From: Oscillospiraceae bacterium
GTDB taxonomy: Bacteria; Bacillota; Clostridia; Oscillospirales; Oscillospiraceae
Direction: 5' to 3'
Assembly: GCA_016296045.1 (NCBI GenBank)
Contig: JAEDKB010000057.1
Span: forward strand, 1-8,675
DNA: 8,675 nt
A program made the translations under genes and the position numbers. Shown here piece by piece: positions 1 to 5,297 of the stretch (positions are counted from its first letter, which is position 1; the number at the start of each line of letters is the position of its first letter). The notes below the pieces were generated by a model. It made no database searches. It was not told the DNA's origin and saw nothing but the letters and a program-made list of their open reading frames with translations.

Positions 1-37
1 TTATAAATGGGGTCACACGGCCATAGCGGGGAAAATC

Positions 38-335
38 AGACAGCGCAAGCTGTCTCAGACTGCCGATAAAGGTCCAAACCGTCAAAATGAAAGATGTCAT
101 TTTTGTGCAGCGTATTGATTTCGGCTTTTCGGACAACGGAGTTTTTCCAAATACGAAACTGCCGAGAAATTCTTGCTGCGCAAGCATTTTGACTTACTGC
201 GCAACTCACACTCTACCGTACCTGTGTACGCCGACGAGTGTGAGTTGCTTGTCTTTGGAGCCTTTCTCAGCAGTCCATCAGCGTGCCGAAAAAGGTTTTT
301 CGACACGCTGGGCGGCAGGGGAAAATCCCTGCCGC
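38..335 (+). other. Dense hairpin cluster: possible structured RNA or dispersed repeat
   Basis: No convincing gene is seen in 1-347, but inverted repeats follow one another closely. They are: a 7-bp stem with a GCAA tetraloop (38-55); CAAAATGA/TCATTTTTG with one bulge (83-90/97-105); ATTTCGGC/GCCGAGAAAT with one bulge (118-125/161-170) enclosing AGTTT/AAACT; a 5-bp stem (172-184); a perfect 13-bp stem (201-213/236-248) enclosing a perfect 5-bp stem with a CTGT loop (217-230); 7+7 bp with one mismatch (279-310); and then the terminator at 312. A near-direct repeat, TGCCGATAAAGGT (61-73) versus TGCCGAAAAAGGT (284-296), hints at a degenerate repeat family. A non-coding RNA transcribed rightward and a REP/MITE-like element are both possible. 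The 5' limit may lie outside the window. Confidence 0.4.
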
Positions 336-347
336 TATTTTCATTTT
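312..347 (+). terminator. Rho-independent terminator upstream of the pdaA-like gene
   Basis: A perfect 9-bp GC-rich stem (GCGGCAGGG 312-320 with CCCTGCCGC 327-335) closes a 6-nt loop and is followed by a T-rich tail (TATTTTCATTTT, 336-347). There is no A-run on the other side, so it works for + strand transcripts only. It would end whatever RNA comes from the hairpin-rich stretch or from beyond the left edge, and it separates that from pdaA. Confidence 0.75.
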
Positions 348-375
348 GCGAATACCCAAAATTAGAAGTTATAAT
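346..375 (+). promoter_or_regulatory. Candidate promoter of the pdaA-like gene
   Basis: TTGCGA (346-351, 4/6 to the -35 consensus), an 18-bp spacer and a perfect TATAAT (370-375) lie directly after the upstream terminator. A second, weaker candidate is TTGAAA (385-390), a 17-bp spacer and TACATT (408-413). Either would give a leader of about 95-140 nt before the start codon at 519. Both are consensus matches read by eye. Confidence 0.4.
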
Positions 376-444
376 TGAATCTTCTTGAAAGTCAATAAGA
401 GAAAAAATACATTGCGACACATATCCAAAAACGGAGGAAAAATT

Positions 445-487
445 CTGCGGCAGAAATAATCGGAGAATTTCATAATGTTTGCCGCAG
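445..487 (+). promoter_or_regulatory. Inverted repeat in the pdaA-like gene leader
   Basis: CTGCGGCA (445-452) and TGCCGCAG (480-487) form a perfect 8-bp stem around a 27-nt loop, ending 20 nt before the ribosome binding site at 507. A 9-codon ORF (475-504, peptide MFAAGRAYA) with a weak GGAG 9 nt upstream begins inside the loop. It could be a regulatory leader hairpin or an operator. It has no T-tract, so it is not a terminator. No known riboswitch is recognised. Confidence 0.3.
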
Positions 488-518
488 GACGTGCATATGC
501 TTGACCGAGGTGAGGGGA

Positions 519-1331
519 ATGAAACTGTTTTTGCGTCGAAATCTGCCAATGCTGTTGGTCCTGCTGGTGTTATTCTCGCTGATTACATTTGCCTGCATCA
601 AGCAGGAAGCGGCGCTTCCGACCGGCTCTTGGGGATTGAGCTTTCCGACAGAGGGCGAACCGTCTGTCGGCAATACCAGCAATGAAAAACTGAAAGAATA
701 TCATGCGGCTTATCTGGGAGATACTTCGCAAAAAGTAATATATTTGACCTTTGATTCGGGCTACGAAAACGGCTGCACGGAAAAAATTCTGGATGTTTTG
801 CAAAAGCATAATGTGCACGCGGCGTTTTTCTTGGTGGGGAATTATATTGAACAAAATCCGGAGCTGGTGCGGCGTATGGTAAAGGAAGGACACATTGTCG
901 GGAACCATACTTACCACCATCCGGATATGTCAAAAATCTCGGATCGGGAGCAGTTCCGCAAGGAGCTGGAATCACTGGAGGAATTATACACGCAGACGAC
1001 GGGAGAGCCGATGCAAAAATACTACCGTCCGCCGCAGGGAATCTATTCCGAAGAAAACTTGAAAATGGCTGACGAGCTGGGATATAAAACCGTATTTTGG
1101 AGTTTGGCATATGTGGATTGGCTCAATGACGATCAACCAACCTCGGAGGAGGCATTTGGGAAACTGATACCCCGCATCCACAACGGCGCTGTTGTACTTT
1201 TGCACAGCACCTCACAGACCAACGCTTCGATATTGGATGAGCTTTTGACGCGCTGGGAGGAATTGGGTTACTCCTTTGGCACGATCGATGCACTTTTTGA
1301 AGAAAATCAGGAAGCACCCTTGACAGCATAA
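519..1331 (+). CDS. pdaA: PdaA-like polysaccharide deacetylase (spore-cortex muramic delta-lactam type)
   Basis: A 270-residue membrane-anchored NodB-fold deacetylase. In the PdaA family the enzyme removes the acetyl group from muramic acid during synthesis of the delta-lactam of the spore cortex. An N-terminal hydrophobic segment (about residues 9-26) is a signal anchor or signal peptide; the Cys at 26 is a poor lipobox. The NodB domain runs from about 73 to 260. It contains TFDSGYENG with catalytic Asp79, the metal-binding pair His130 and His134 (GNHTYHHPD), RPPQG (170-174), DW (200-201) and LLH with His229. The usual second Asp of motif 1 is Ser here; PdaA proteins also lack it, commonly having Asn. 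The start is the ATG at 519 because GAGGTGA (507-513) lies 5 nt upstream; an in-frame TTG at 501 has no such site. No terminator follows, so read-through into the regulator gene is possible. The gene is functionally unrelated to the BMC genes and supports a sporulating host. Confidence 0.85.
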   Translation: MKLFLRRNLPMLLVLLVLFSLITFACIKQEAALPTGSWGLSFPTEGEPSVGNTSNEKLKEYHAAYLGDTSQKVIYLTFDSGYENGCTEKILDVLQKHNVHAAFFLVGNYIEQNPELVRRMVKEGHIVGNHTYHHPDMSKISDREQFRKELESLEELYTQTTGEPMQKYYRPPQGIYSEENLKMADELGYKTVFWSLAYVDWLNDDQPTSEEAFGKLIPRIHNGAVVLLHSTSQTNASILDELLTRWEELGYSFGTIDALFEENQEAPLTA

Positions 1332-1348
1332 TTCAGCCGTGCTATACT
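1320..1348 (+). promoter_or_regulatory. Sigma-A type promoter of the DeoR-family regulator gene
   Basis: A perfect TTGACA (1320-1325), a 17-bp spacer and TATACT (1343-1348, 5/6) form the strongest promoter in the window. The -35 box lies inside the last codons of the pdaA-like gene. The tandem repeat at 1351-1370 covers the expected transcription start, so a bound repressor would block initiation. Confidence 0.75.
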
Positions 1349-1350
1349 TC

Positions 1351-1370
1351 AAATGAGTGATAATGAGCGA
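1351..1370 (+). promoter_or_regulatory. Tandem 10-bp operator (site 1), predicted DeoR-family autoregulatory site
   Basis: Two adjacent direct repeats, AAATGAGTGA and TAATGAGCGA, are followed by a degenerate third unit (TAGTGACGGG, 1371-1380). They begin 2 bp after the -10 box and lie upstream of the GGGAGG ribosome binding site (1378-1383). The same 10-mer pair recurs at 2171 and 2368. Several DeoR-family repressors bind direct repeats with about one helical turn spacing. Assignment to the adjacent regulator is inference. Confidence 0.65.
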
Positions 1371-1391
1371 TAGTGACGGGAGGAATCACAA

Positions 1392-2186
1392 ATGAAATAT
1401 TGGGACAGAGAAAAGAAAGTGCTGGAATTGCTGCACGAACACGGTGCGGTTGCCCTGGCGGAAATCTGCGAGCTCACGGGAGCCTCCGTTGCGACGGTGC
1501 GCCGCGATTTTGATGAGATCCAGAAAAAAGGATTGGCGCAGCGTACGCATGGCGGACTGAAGCTGCCGGAAAAAAAGAGCGAGCATAACCGATATGTGAA
1601 CGGAACGGAGATTGTAGATGAGATTGACAATGAGAAAATGATCATTGCGAGGGAAGCTGCGGCGCAGGTCAACCCGGGCGAGTCCATTTTTATCGGCGCG
1701 GGCAAAACATGCAATATGTTTGCCGCGATGATCCGCGATGTGGAACGGCTGACCGTTGTGACTACCTCGATCACTGCGGTTTTGGAATTGGCAGGCTCAC
1801 CGAACATTTCCGTCACTCTGCTGGGCGGAGACGTTCATACCGGTAAGAACTATATCGAAACGCTTGACGGCGATATCAGCCATACGCTGCGCGGCTACTA
1901 TTTTGATAAGGTGTTTCTTACCGTGGAGGGCGTCGATCTTGAGCGCGGCTACACAGTGCAGGATAAAAACCGCACAGCACTTTATACGCAGCTTTCTCGC
2001 ATGACACGCAGACTTTATATGCTGCTTGACAGCGCGAAGTTCGACCGGCGTGCTTTTGCAACGATGTTCCCTCCGGAAAAGACCTGCCGCGTGATCAGTA
2101 CCGTCAATATGCCGCAGAAATTTGCAGACTTTTACACCCAACATGGAATCATGCATACATTACTTCCAATAAATGAGCGAAAATGA
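1392..2186 (+). CDS. DeoR-family transcriptional regulator, probable BMC operon repressor
   Basis: A 264-residue sugar-type repressor. The N-terminal winged helix-turn-helix spans about residues 3-58 and has the family pattern: ALAEICELTGASVATVRRD as the HTH, then LAQRTHGG as the wing. The C-terminal DeoR sensor domain (about 77-235, ribose-5-phosphate isomerase-like fold) contains the usual landmarks: GESIFIGAGKT (96-106), VVTTS (122-126), LLGGDV (143-148), the GVDLERGYT region (180-188) and LLDSAKFDRRAF (211-222). These regulators normally sense a phosphorylated sugar or a related metabolite and repress the adjacent catabolic operon. The start is the ATG at 1392, 8 nt after GGGAGG. The gene lies between two copies of a tandem 10-bp repeat, with a third copy before the BMC operon. 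It is therefore probably self-regulated and controls the BMC genes. The ligand cannot be named. Confidence 0.9.
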   Translation: MKYWDREKKVLELLHEHGAVALAEICELTGASVATVRRDFDEIQKKGLAQRTHGGLKLPEKKSEHNRYVNGTEIVDEIDNEKMIIAREAAAQVNPGESIFIGAGKTCNMFAAMIRDVERLTVVTTSITAVLELAGSPNISVTLLGGDVHTGKNYIETLDGDISHTLRGYYFDKVFLTVEGVDLERGYTVQDKNRTALYTQLSRMTRRLYMLLDSAKFDRRAFATMFPPEKTCRVISTVNMPQKFADFYTQHGIMHTLLPINERK

Positions 2187-2190
2187 GCGA
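2171..2190 (+). promoter_or_regulatory. Tandem 10-bp operator (site 2) spanning the regulator stop codon
   Basis: Two perfect adjacent copies of AAATGAGCGA lie here. They encode the last residues of the regulator (NERK), and the stop codon (2184-2186) is inside the second copy. The terminator begins at the next base. The site lies 197 bp upstream of site 3 (start to start), close enough for cooperative or looped binding. A function here is inferred from the exact match to sites 1 and 3. Confidence 0.6.
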
Positions 2191-2232
2191 AAAAATGCCA
2201 AGTACCATTATAATTGGTAGTTGGCATTTTTT
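2191..2232 (+). terminator. Rho-independent terminator of the DeoR-family gene
   Basis: The left arm (2191-2207) pairs with the right arm (2215-2231): an 11-bp outer stem AAAAATGCCAA/TTGGCATTTTT, one G-G mismatch (2202/2220), and a 5-bp inner stem TACCA/TGGTA around a 7-nt loop. T-run 2227-2232. The matching A-run at the 5' end means it could also end transcripts from the opposite strand. It begins 5 nt after the regulator stop codon, so the BMC operon needs its own promoter. Confidence 0.85.
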
Positions 2233-2313
2233 ATCTTTTAAACAATATGTACAATTATTTGGGACAATAACTGTATGAATTGCCAAAAAAACATCAAATG
2301 AGGAATCCCGTTA

Positions 2314-2342
2314 TTGACAGAAAACGATTTTTGTGGGAATAT
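2314..2342 (+). promoter_or_regulatory. Candidate promoter of the BMC operon
   Basis: A perfect TTGACA (2314-2319) is followed 17 bp later by GAATAT (2337-2342, 3/6), preceded by TGG (2334-2336), which fits an extended -10 (TGn). Alternative -10 boxes downstream are TATAAG (2342-2347) and TATAAA (2350-2355), but neither has a good -35. The region 2233-2407 between terminator and first BMC gene is AT-rich and otherwise shows only the tandem operator at 2368. No riboswitch is recognised. Confidence 0.5.
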
Positions 2343-2367
2343 ATAAGAGTATAAAAGATGGCTCAAA

Positions 2368-2387
2368 AAATGAGCGAAAATGAGCGT
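2368..2387 (+). promoter_or_regulatory. Tandem 10-bp operator (site 3) in the BMC operon leader
   Basis: AAATGAGCGA (2368-2377) is directly followed by AAATGAGCGT (2378-2387). This is the same tandem 10-mer as at 1351 and 2171. It lies just downstream of the candidate promoter and 20 bp before the first BMC start codon, with the ribosome binding site (GGAG 2395-2398) between them. A bound repressor would block initiation or early elongation. It is the predicted site through which the DeoR-family protein controls the microcompartment genes. Confidence 0.65.
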
Positions 2388-2407
2388 TTAAAACGGAGAT
2401 TAAACAA

Positions 2408-3604
2408 ATGGTTAACGAAGGCATGATTGAGCTTTATCAGCCGCGACACACCCTGATTGGCCGCGACGGTATCACGATGATACCGCACTTTCTGCGCCGC
2501 CTGAGTGCCAAAAAGGTTCTGGTCATCACGGACAAGGGCTTGGTCAAGATCGGCACGACCGGAAAGGTGACGGCGGTTTTGGACGACGCGGGAATCGAGT
2601 ATTTGATTTTTGACGAAGTCCAGCCGAATCCGACAACGAAAATTGTTTATCAGGCTTTGGATTTCTATACGAAGAACGACTGCGGCGCGTTGATTGCAAT
2701 CGGCGGCGGTTCTCCCATCGATGTTGCGAAGGCGGTCAGTATTCTTTCGGCAAACGGCGGAAAGATCGAAGACTACAACGGCATCAACAAATCCAAAAAG
2801 CACGGTGCGCCTCTCATTGCGGTCAATACCACGGCAGGCACCGGCTCGGAATGTACCCGTGCGTATGTTGTAACAGATGAGGAATCGAAGTCCAAGATGC
2901 TGATGGTGGACACCAACTGTCTGGCGCATCTTGCGCTGAATGATCCGATGCTGATGATCGGAATGCCGCCTTCACTGACGGCTGCGACGGGTATCGATGC
3001 GCTGACACACGCCATTGAGGCATATATCTGTAACATTCACACGCCTTATACCGACGCGCTTGCGCTTGAAGCGATCCGACTGGTCAGCAAGGCACTCCGC
3101 AATGCGGTCAAGGACGGCTCCGATATGGTTGCCAGAACGGATATGTGCTGGGCGGAATATATGGCGGGACTGGCTTTCTCCAATGCCGGCCTCGGCTTGG
3201 TTCACGGCATAGCGCATCAGCTCGGCGGATTTTATAACATTCCGCACGGACTTGCCAATGCAATCATGCTGCCGCGTGTGTTGGAATTCAACCGTCCGTA
3301 TTGCATGGGAAGGCTTGCCTCCATTGCACAGGCAATGGGCGAAAAAGTGGACGATCTGTCTGTTGACGCGGCTTCCAAAAAGGCAATCGATGCGGTCAGG
3401 AAGCTGTGCGTGGATGTCGGCATCCCTCCGCTGTGCGAAACAAAGTTCAAAATGGAAGATATTGATACGCTTGCGCGAAATGCGCTCAAGGACACGGCAA
3501 CAAAAACCAACATCGTCCGTCCGACCATGGAGGATGTAAAAACGATTCTTGCAAAAACTTATTATGAAGGAATTGTGATGAAGAAGGTGACGGATCATGG
3601 ATAA
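2408..3604 (+). CDS. Iron-containing (group III) alcohol dehydrogenase, PduQ/FucO-like
   Basis: This 398-residue NAD(H)-dependent enzyme probably reduces the BMC aldehyde (propanal, lactaldehyde or similar) to the alcohol, regenerating NAD+ for the aldehyde dehydrogenase. The N-terminal Rossmann-like half has IGGGSPIDVAK (98-108) and TTAGTGSE (141-148) for the dinucleotide. The C-terminal helical half carries the iron ligands Asp197, His201, His266 and His280, with spacing like FucO, in GIDALTHAIEAY and GLVHGIAHQLGGFYNIPHG. All ligands are intact. It is slightly longer than FucO and PduQ (about 370-385) because of an N-terminal extension of roughly ten residues. The start at 2408 is supported by GGAG 9 nt upstream; an in-frame ATG at 2423 is possible. 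It is the first gene of the BMC operon and overlaps pduL by 8 nt. The exact substrate is not determinable. Confidence 0.88.
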   Translation: MVNEGMIELYQPRHTLIGRDGITMIPHFLRRLSAKKVLVITDKGLVKIGTTGKVTAVLDDAGIEYLIFDEVQPNPTTKIVYQALDFYTKNDCGALIAIGGGSPIDVAKAVSILSANGGKIEDYNGINKSKKHGAPLIAVNTTAGTGSECTRAYVVTDEESKSKMLMVDTNCLAHLALNDPMLMIGMPPSLTAATGIDALTHAIEAYICNIHTPYTDALALEAIRLVSKALRNAVKDGSDMVARTDMCWAEYMAGLAFSNAGLGLVHGIAHQLGGFYNIPHGLANAIMLPRVLEFNRPYCMGRLASIAQAMGEKVDDLSVDAASKKAIDAVRKLCVDVGIPPLCETKFKMEDIDTLARNALKDTATKTNIVRPTMEDVKTILAKTYYEGIVMKKVTDHG

Positions 3605-4235
3605 AGGCGCGGTGCAAAGAAGTGTTCAGCTTGCCGTATCGGAAGCTCTGTTCCGCAAGACCGGCAGAATTTTTGTTCCGGTGGCATCTTCTGCGCGGCA
3701 CATTCATTTGTGCAGGGCGGATGTGGAAAAGCTGTTCGGCAAGGGCTATCAACTGCAAAAATTCCGTGATCTTTCTCAGCCGGGACAGTTTGCCTGCAAG
3801 GAACAACTGACGGTTGTCGGCCCGAAGGGGCAGCTTCAAAAAGTGCGGGTGCTCGGTCCGGAGCGCAAGGCAACACAGGTAGAAATTGCTTTTACCGACT
3901 CCTTTGCGCTGGGTATCCGTCCGCCGGTTCGGATGTCGGGAAAGACCTCCGGCACTCCGGGCTGCAAGCTGATCGGGCCGGCCGGAGAAGCGGACATCTC
4001 CGAAGGCGTGATCGTTGCTGCGCGGCATCTTCATCTTTCTGCGGCGCAGGCGGCGATGTTCGGCCTGAAGGACGGACAGAGCGTTTCTCTTCGCAGCGAG
4101 GGCGAGCGGGCGGTCGTGTTTGAAAATGTGATTGTCCGCGCAGGAAACGGTCATGATATGGAAGTCCATATAGATACCGATGAAGCAAACGCGGCTGCCA
4201 TGGCAGGCAGCACGATGATGGAAGTCATCCGATAA
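3597..4235 (+). CDS. pduL: PduL-type phosphate acyltransferase (phosphotransacylase)
   Basis: A 212-residue enzyme converting acyl-CoA plus phosphate to acyl-phosphate and CoA inside the microcompartment, recycling CoA and feeding ATP formation. It has the two half-domains of the PduL family. The first metal-binding motif is SARHIHL with His35 and His37, the second AARHLHL with His144 and His146, and a further His191 lies in HIDTDEANA; these match the zinc ligands known for PduL. The first about 20 residues (KGAVQRSVQLAVSEALFRK) look like an amphipathic helix, as expected for an encapsulation peptide of a BMC-associated PduL. AAGGTGA (3584-3590) lies 6 nt before the ATG, which is inside the end of the alcohol dehydrogenase gene, indicating translational coupling. 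A 58-nt gap to the next gene shows no clear signal. Confidence 0.92.
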   Translation: MDKGAVQRSVQLAVSEALFRKTGRIFVPVASSARHIHLCRADVEKLFGKGYQLQKFRDLSQPGQFACKEQLTVVGPKGQLQKVRVLGPERKATQVEIAFTDSFALGIRPPVRMSGKTSGTPGCKLIGPAGEADISEGVIVAARHLHLSAAQAAMFGLKDGQSVSLRSEGERAVVFENVIVRAGNGHDMEVHIDTDEANAAAMAGSTMMEVIR

Positions 4236-4293
4236 ATGGATATACGGTTCTGACGGGGCGGCGCTCCCGAAGAATCATTGTGTAGAGGTCGAT

Positions 4294-4992
4294 ATGAACA
4301 CAGAACTTTTACACAAGTTAATAGAGTTAATCGTTGCAGAGGTGGTACGGCGCGTTGCGAAGCTGGAACGCGAGCAGCAGCATCCGGAGCAGGTGCTTGT
4401 GCTGCTGGCGGCGCCGGTTGCCTACCCGAAGGAGCTGCGATCACTGCTGAAAACGCAATTCGGCGTTGGCTATACCTTTATCAGCTTTTCGGAACACAGC
4501 GGGATTCGGGACGACGGAATACTGTTTGCGAATCAACTGGGGGAAGCGAAGCTTCTGGATAAAATCACAAAATCCAAAACGGTCATTCTGGTCGGGCCGC
4601 GGCTGGAACTGCTGGGGCAAATTGCCGCTGGAGAGGACAAGGAGTTCCTTTCCTATCTGATGATCCGCAGCATTCTGTGGAAAAAGGACGTGCGTCTTTA
4701 CCTGGATTTTGAGCCGCCGAAATTCCGCAGGAATACCTTCTTAGAAGGAGTTGCGGCATCCGTTGATACCCTGCACCAGATGAATGTAACCGTTTGCCCC
4801 TACTATACGGGCGATGCTGCGGCAAGAATCGGTGCGACCCTGATTACCGAGGCAGATGTGCTGTCTGCCGCAGAAAGCAAGGAAAAGACCATCTGTGCCC
4901 GTGTGGGCGCAATCATTACGCCGGCCGCTCGTGACGCGCTGAACGTTCACGATGTGACGGTGCAGTATGAAGGAGAAACGCTATGCAGTTAG
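4294..4992 (+). CDS. PduM-like microcompartment protein
   Basis: A 232-residue protein of uncertain function. Three regions resemble PduM, a BMC assembly protein: an N-terminal amphipathic helix (MNTELLHKLIELIVAEVVRR), a central VILVGPRLELLGQIA stretch (about 96-110) followed by KKDVRLYLDF, and a C-terminal block ending in IITPAARDALNVHDV (about 208-222). Typical PduM is near 160 residues. The extra length is mainly an N-terminal half (about 33-95; VLVLLAAPVAYPKELRSLL onward) that looks like an alpha/beta, possibly flavoprotein-like, domain. No catalytic motif is recognised. The N-terminal helix could target it to the shell lumen. GAGGT (4285-4289) is only 4 nt before the ATG. The 3' end overlaps the vertex-protein gene by 10 nt. 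The PduM link is from remembered family features, so it is moderate evidence. Confidence 0.6.
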   Translation: MNTELLHKLIELIVAEVVRRVAKLEREQQHPEQVLVLLAAPVAYPKELRSLLKTQFGVGYTFISFSEHSGIRDDGILFANQLGEAKLLDKITKSKTVILVGPRLELLGQIAAGEDKEFLSYLMIRSILWKKDVRLYLDFEPPKFRRNTFLEGVAASVDTLHQMNVTVCPYYTGDAAARIGATLITEADVLSAAESKEKTICARVGAIITPAARDALNVHDVTVQYEGETLCS

Positions 4993-5288
4993 GCAGAGTC
5001 AAGGGAACGGTTGTCAGCACGAATAAGGCCGAGAAGCTCTACGGCCTGAAGCTGCTGATCGTAAAACCCATCGATATTGAAACATGGCAGGAAAAAGGCA
5101 ACCTGATCGTTGCGATTGACGCAGTCGGCGCAGGCGAGGGCGAGGTTGTCATGATTGTCGGCGGCAGCTCGTCGCGTCAGACGAATATTACCGAGAACAA
5201 GCCTGTCGATCAGAGTATTGTGGCAATTATTGATCACGTTGATCTCAACGGGACCCGTATTTTTGAAAAATTCAATCAAGAAAGTTGA
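4983..5288 (+). CDS. eutN: EutN/CcmL-family pentameric BMC vertex protein (BMC-P)
   Basis: A 101-residue single-domain protein that forms the pentamer capping the vertices of the polyhedral shell. It begins MQLGRVKGTVVSTNKAEKL, carries the family block AIDAVGAGEGEVVMIVGGSSSRQT (about 44-67) and ends in the IVAIIDHVDL strand. Length and motifs are typical. AAGGAGA (4970-4976) lies 6 nt before the ATG, and the gene overlaps the end of the PduM-like gene, so the two are translationally coupled. In a Pdu-type naming scheme it would be pduN. It is the only vertex protein gene seen in the window. Confidence 0.93.
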   Translation: MQLGRVKGTVVSTNKAEKLYGLKLLIVKPIDIETWQEKGNLIVAIDAVGAGEGEVVMIVGGSSSRQTNITENKPVDQSIVAIIDHVDLNGTRIFEKFNQES

Positions 5289-5297
5289 GGATAGCGT

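Noticed and set aside
1..35. Words resembling the start of 5S rRNA (GGTCACAC, GGCCATAGCGGGG)
   Set aside because: They are in the wrong order, and the conserved central 5S sequence does not follow, so this is chance or an unrecognisable remnant.
1..347. 3' end of a group II intron as an explanation of the hairpins
   Set aside because: No domain V-like hairpin with the catalytic AGC/CGC triad and GAAA loop is visible, and no intron-encoded reverse transcriptase is present.
87..388. Short + strand open frames (92 and 71 codons) in the left non-coding stretch
   Set aside because: They overlap each other and the hairpins, run through the terminator, and look like no known protein.
501..518. TTG start six codons upstream for the pdaA-like gene
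   Set aside because: The strong GAGGTGA site (507-513) lies downstream of this TTG and is well placed for the ATG at 519, which also opens a normal signal-anchor sequence.
97..549. A 150-codon open frame on the minus strand at the left end
   Set aside because: It covers the hairpin cluster, the terminator and the start of pdaA. The peptide is Ser/Arg/Cys-rich without any domain, and no ribosome binding site was evident.
2131..2161. A promoter just upstream of operator site 2 (TTTACA, TACATT)
   Set aside because: The spacing is 19 bp, the match is modest, and the terminator at 2191 would end the transcript within about 60 nt.
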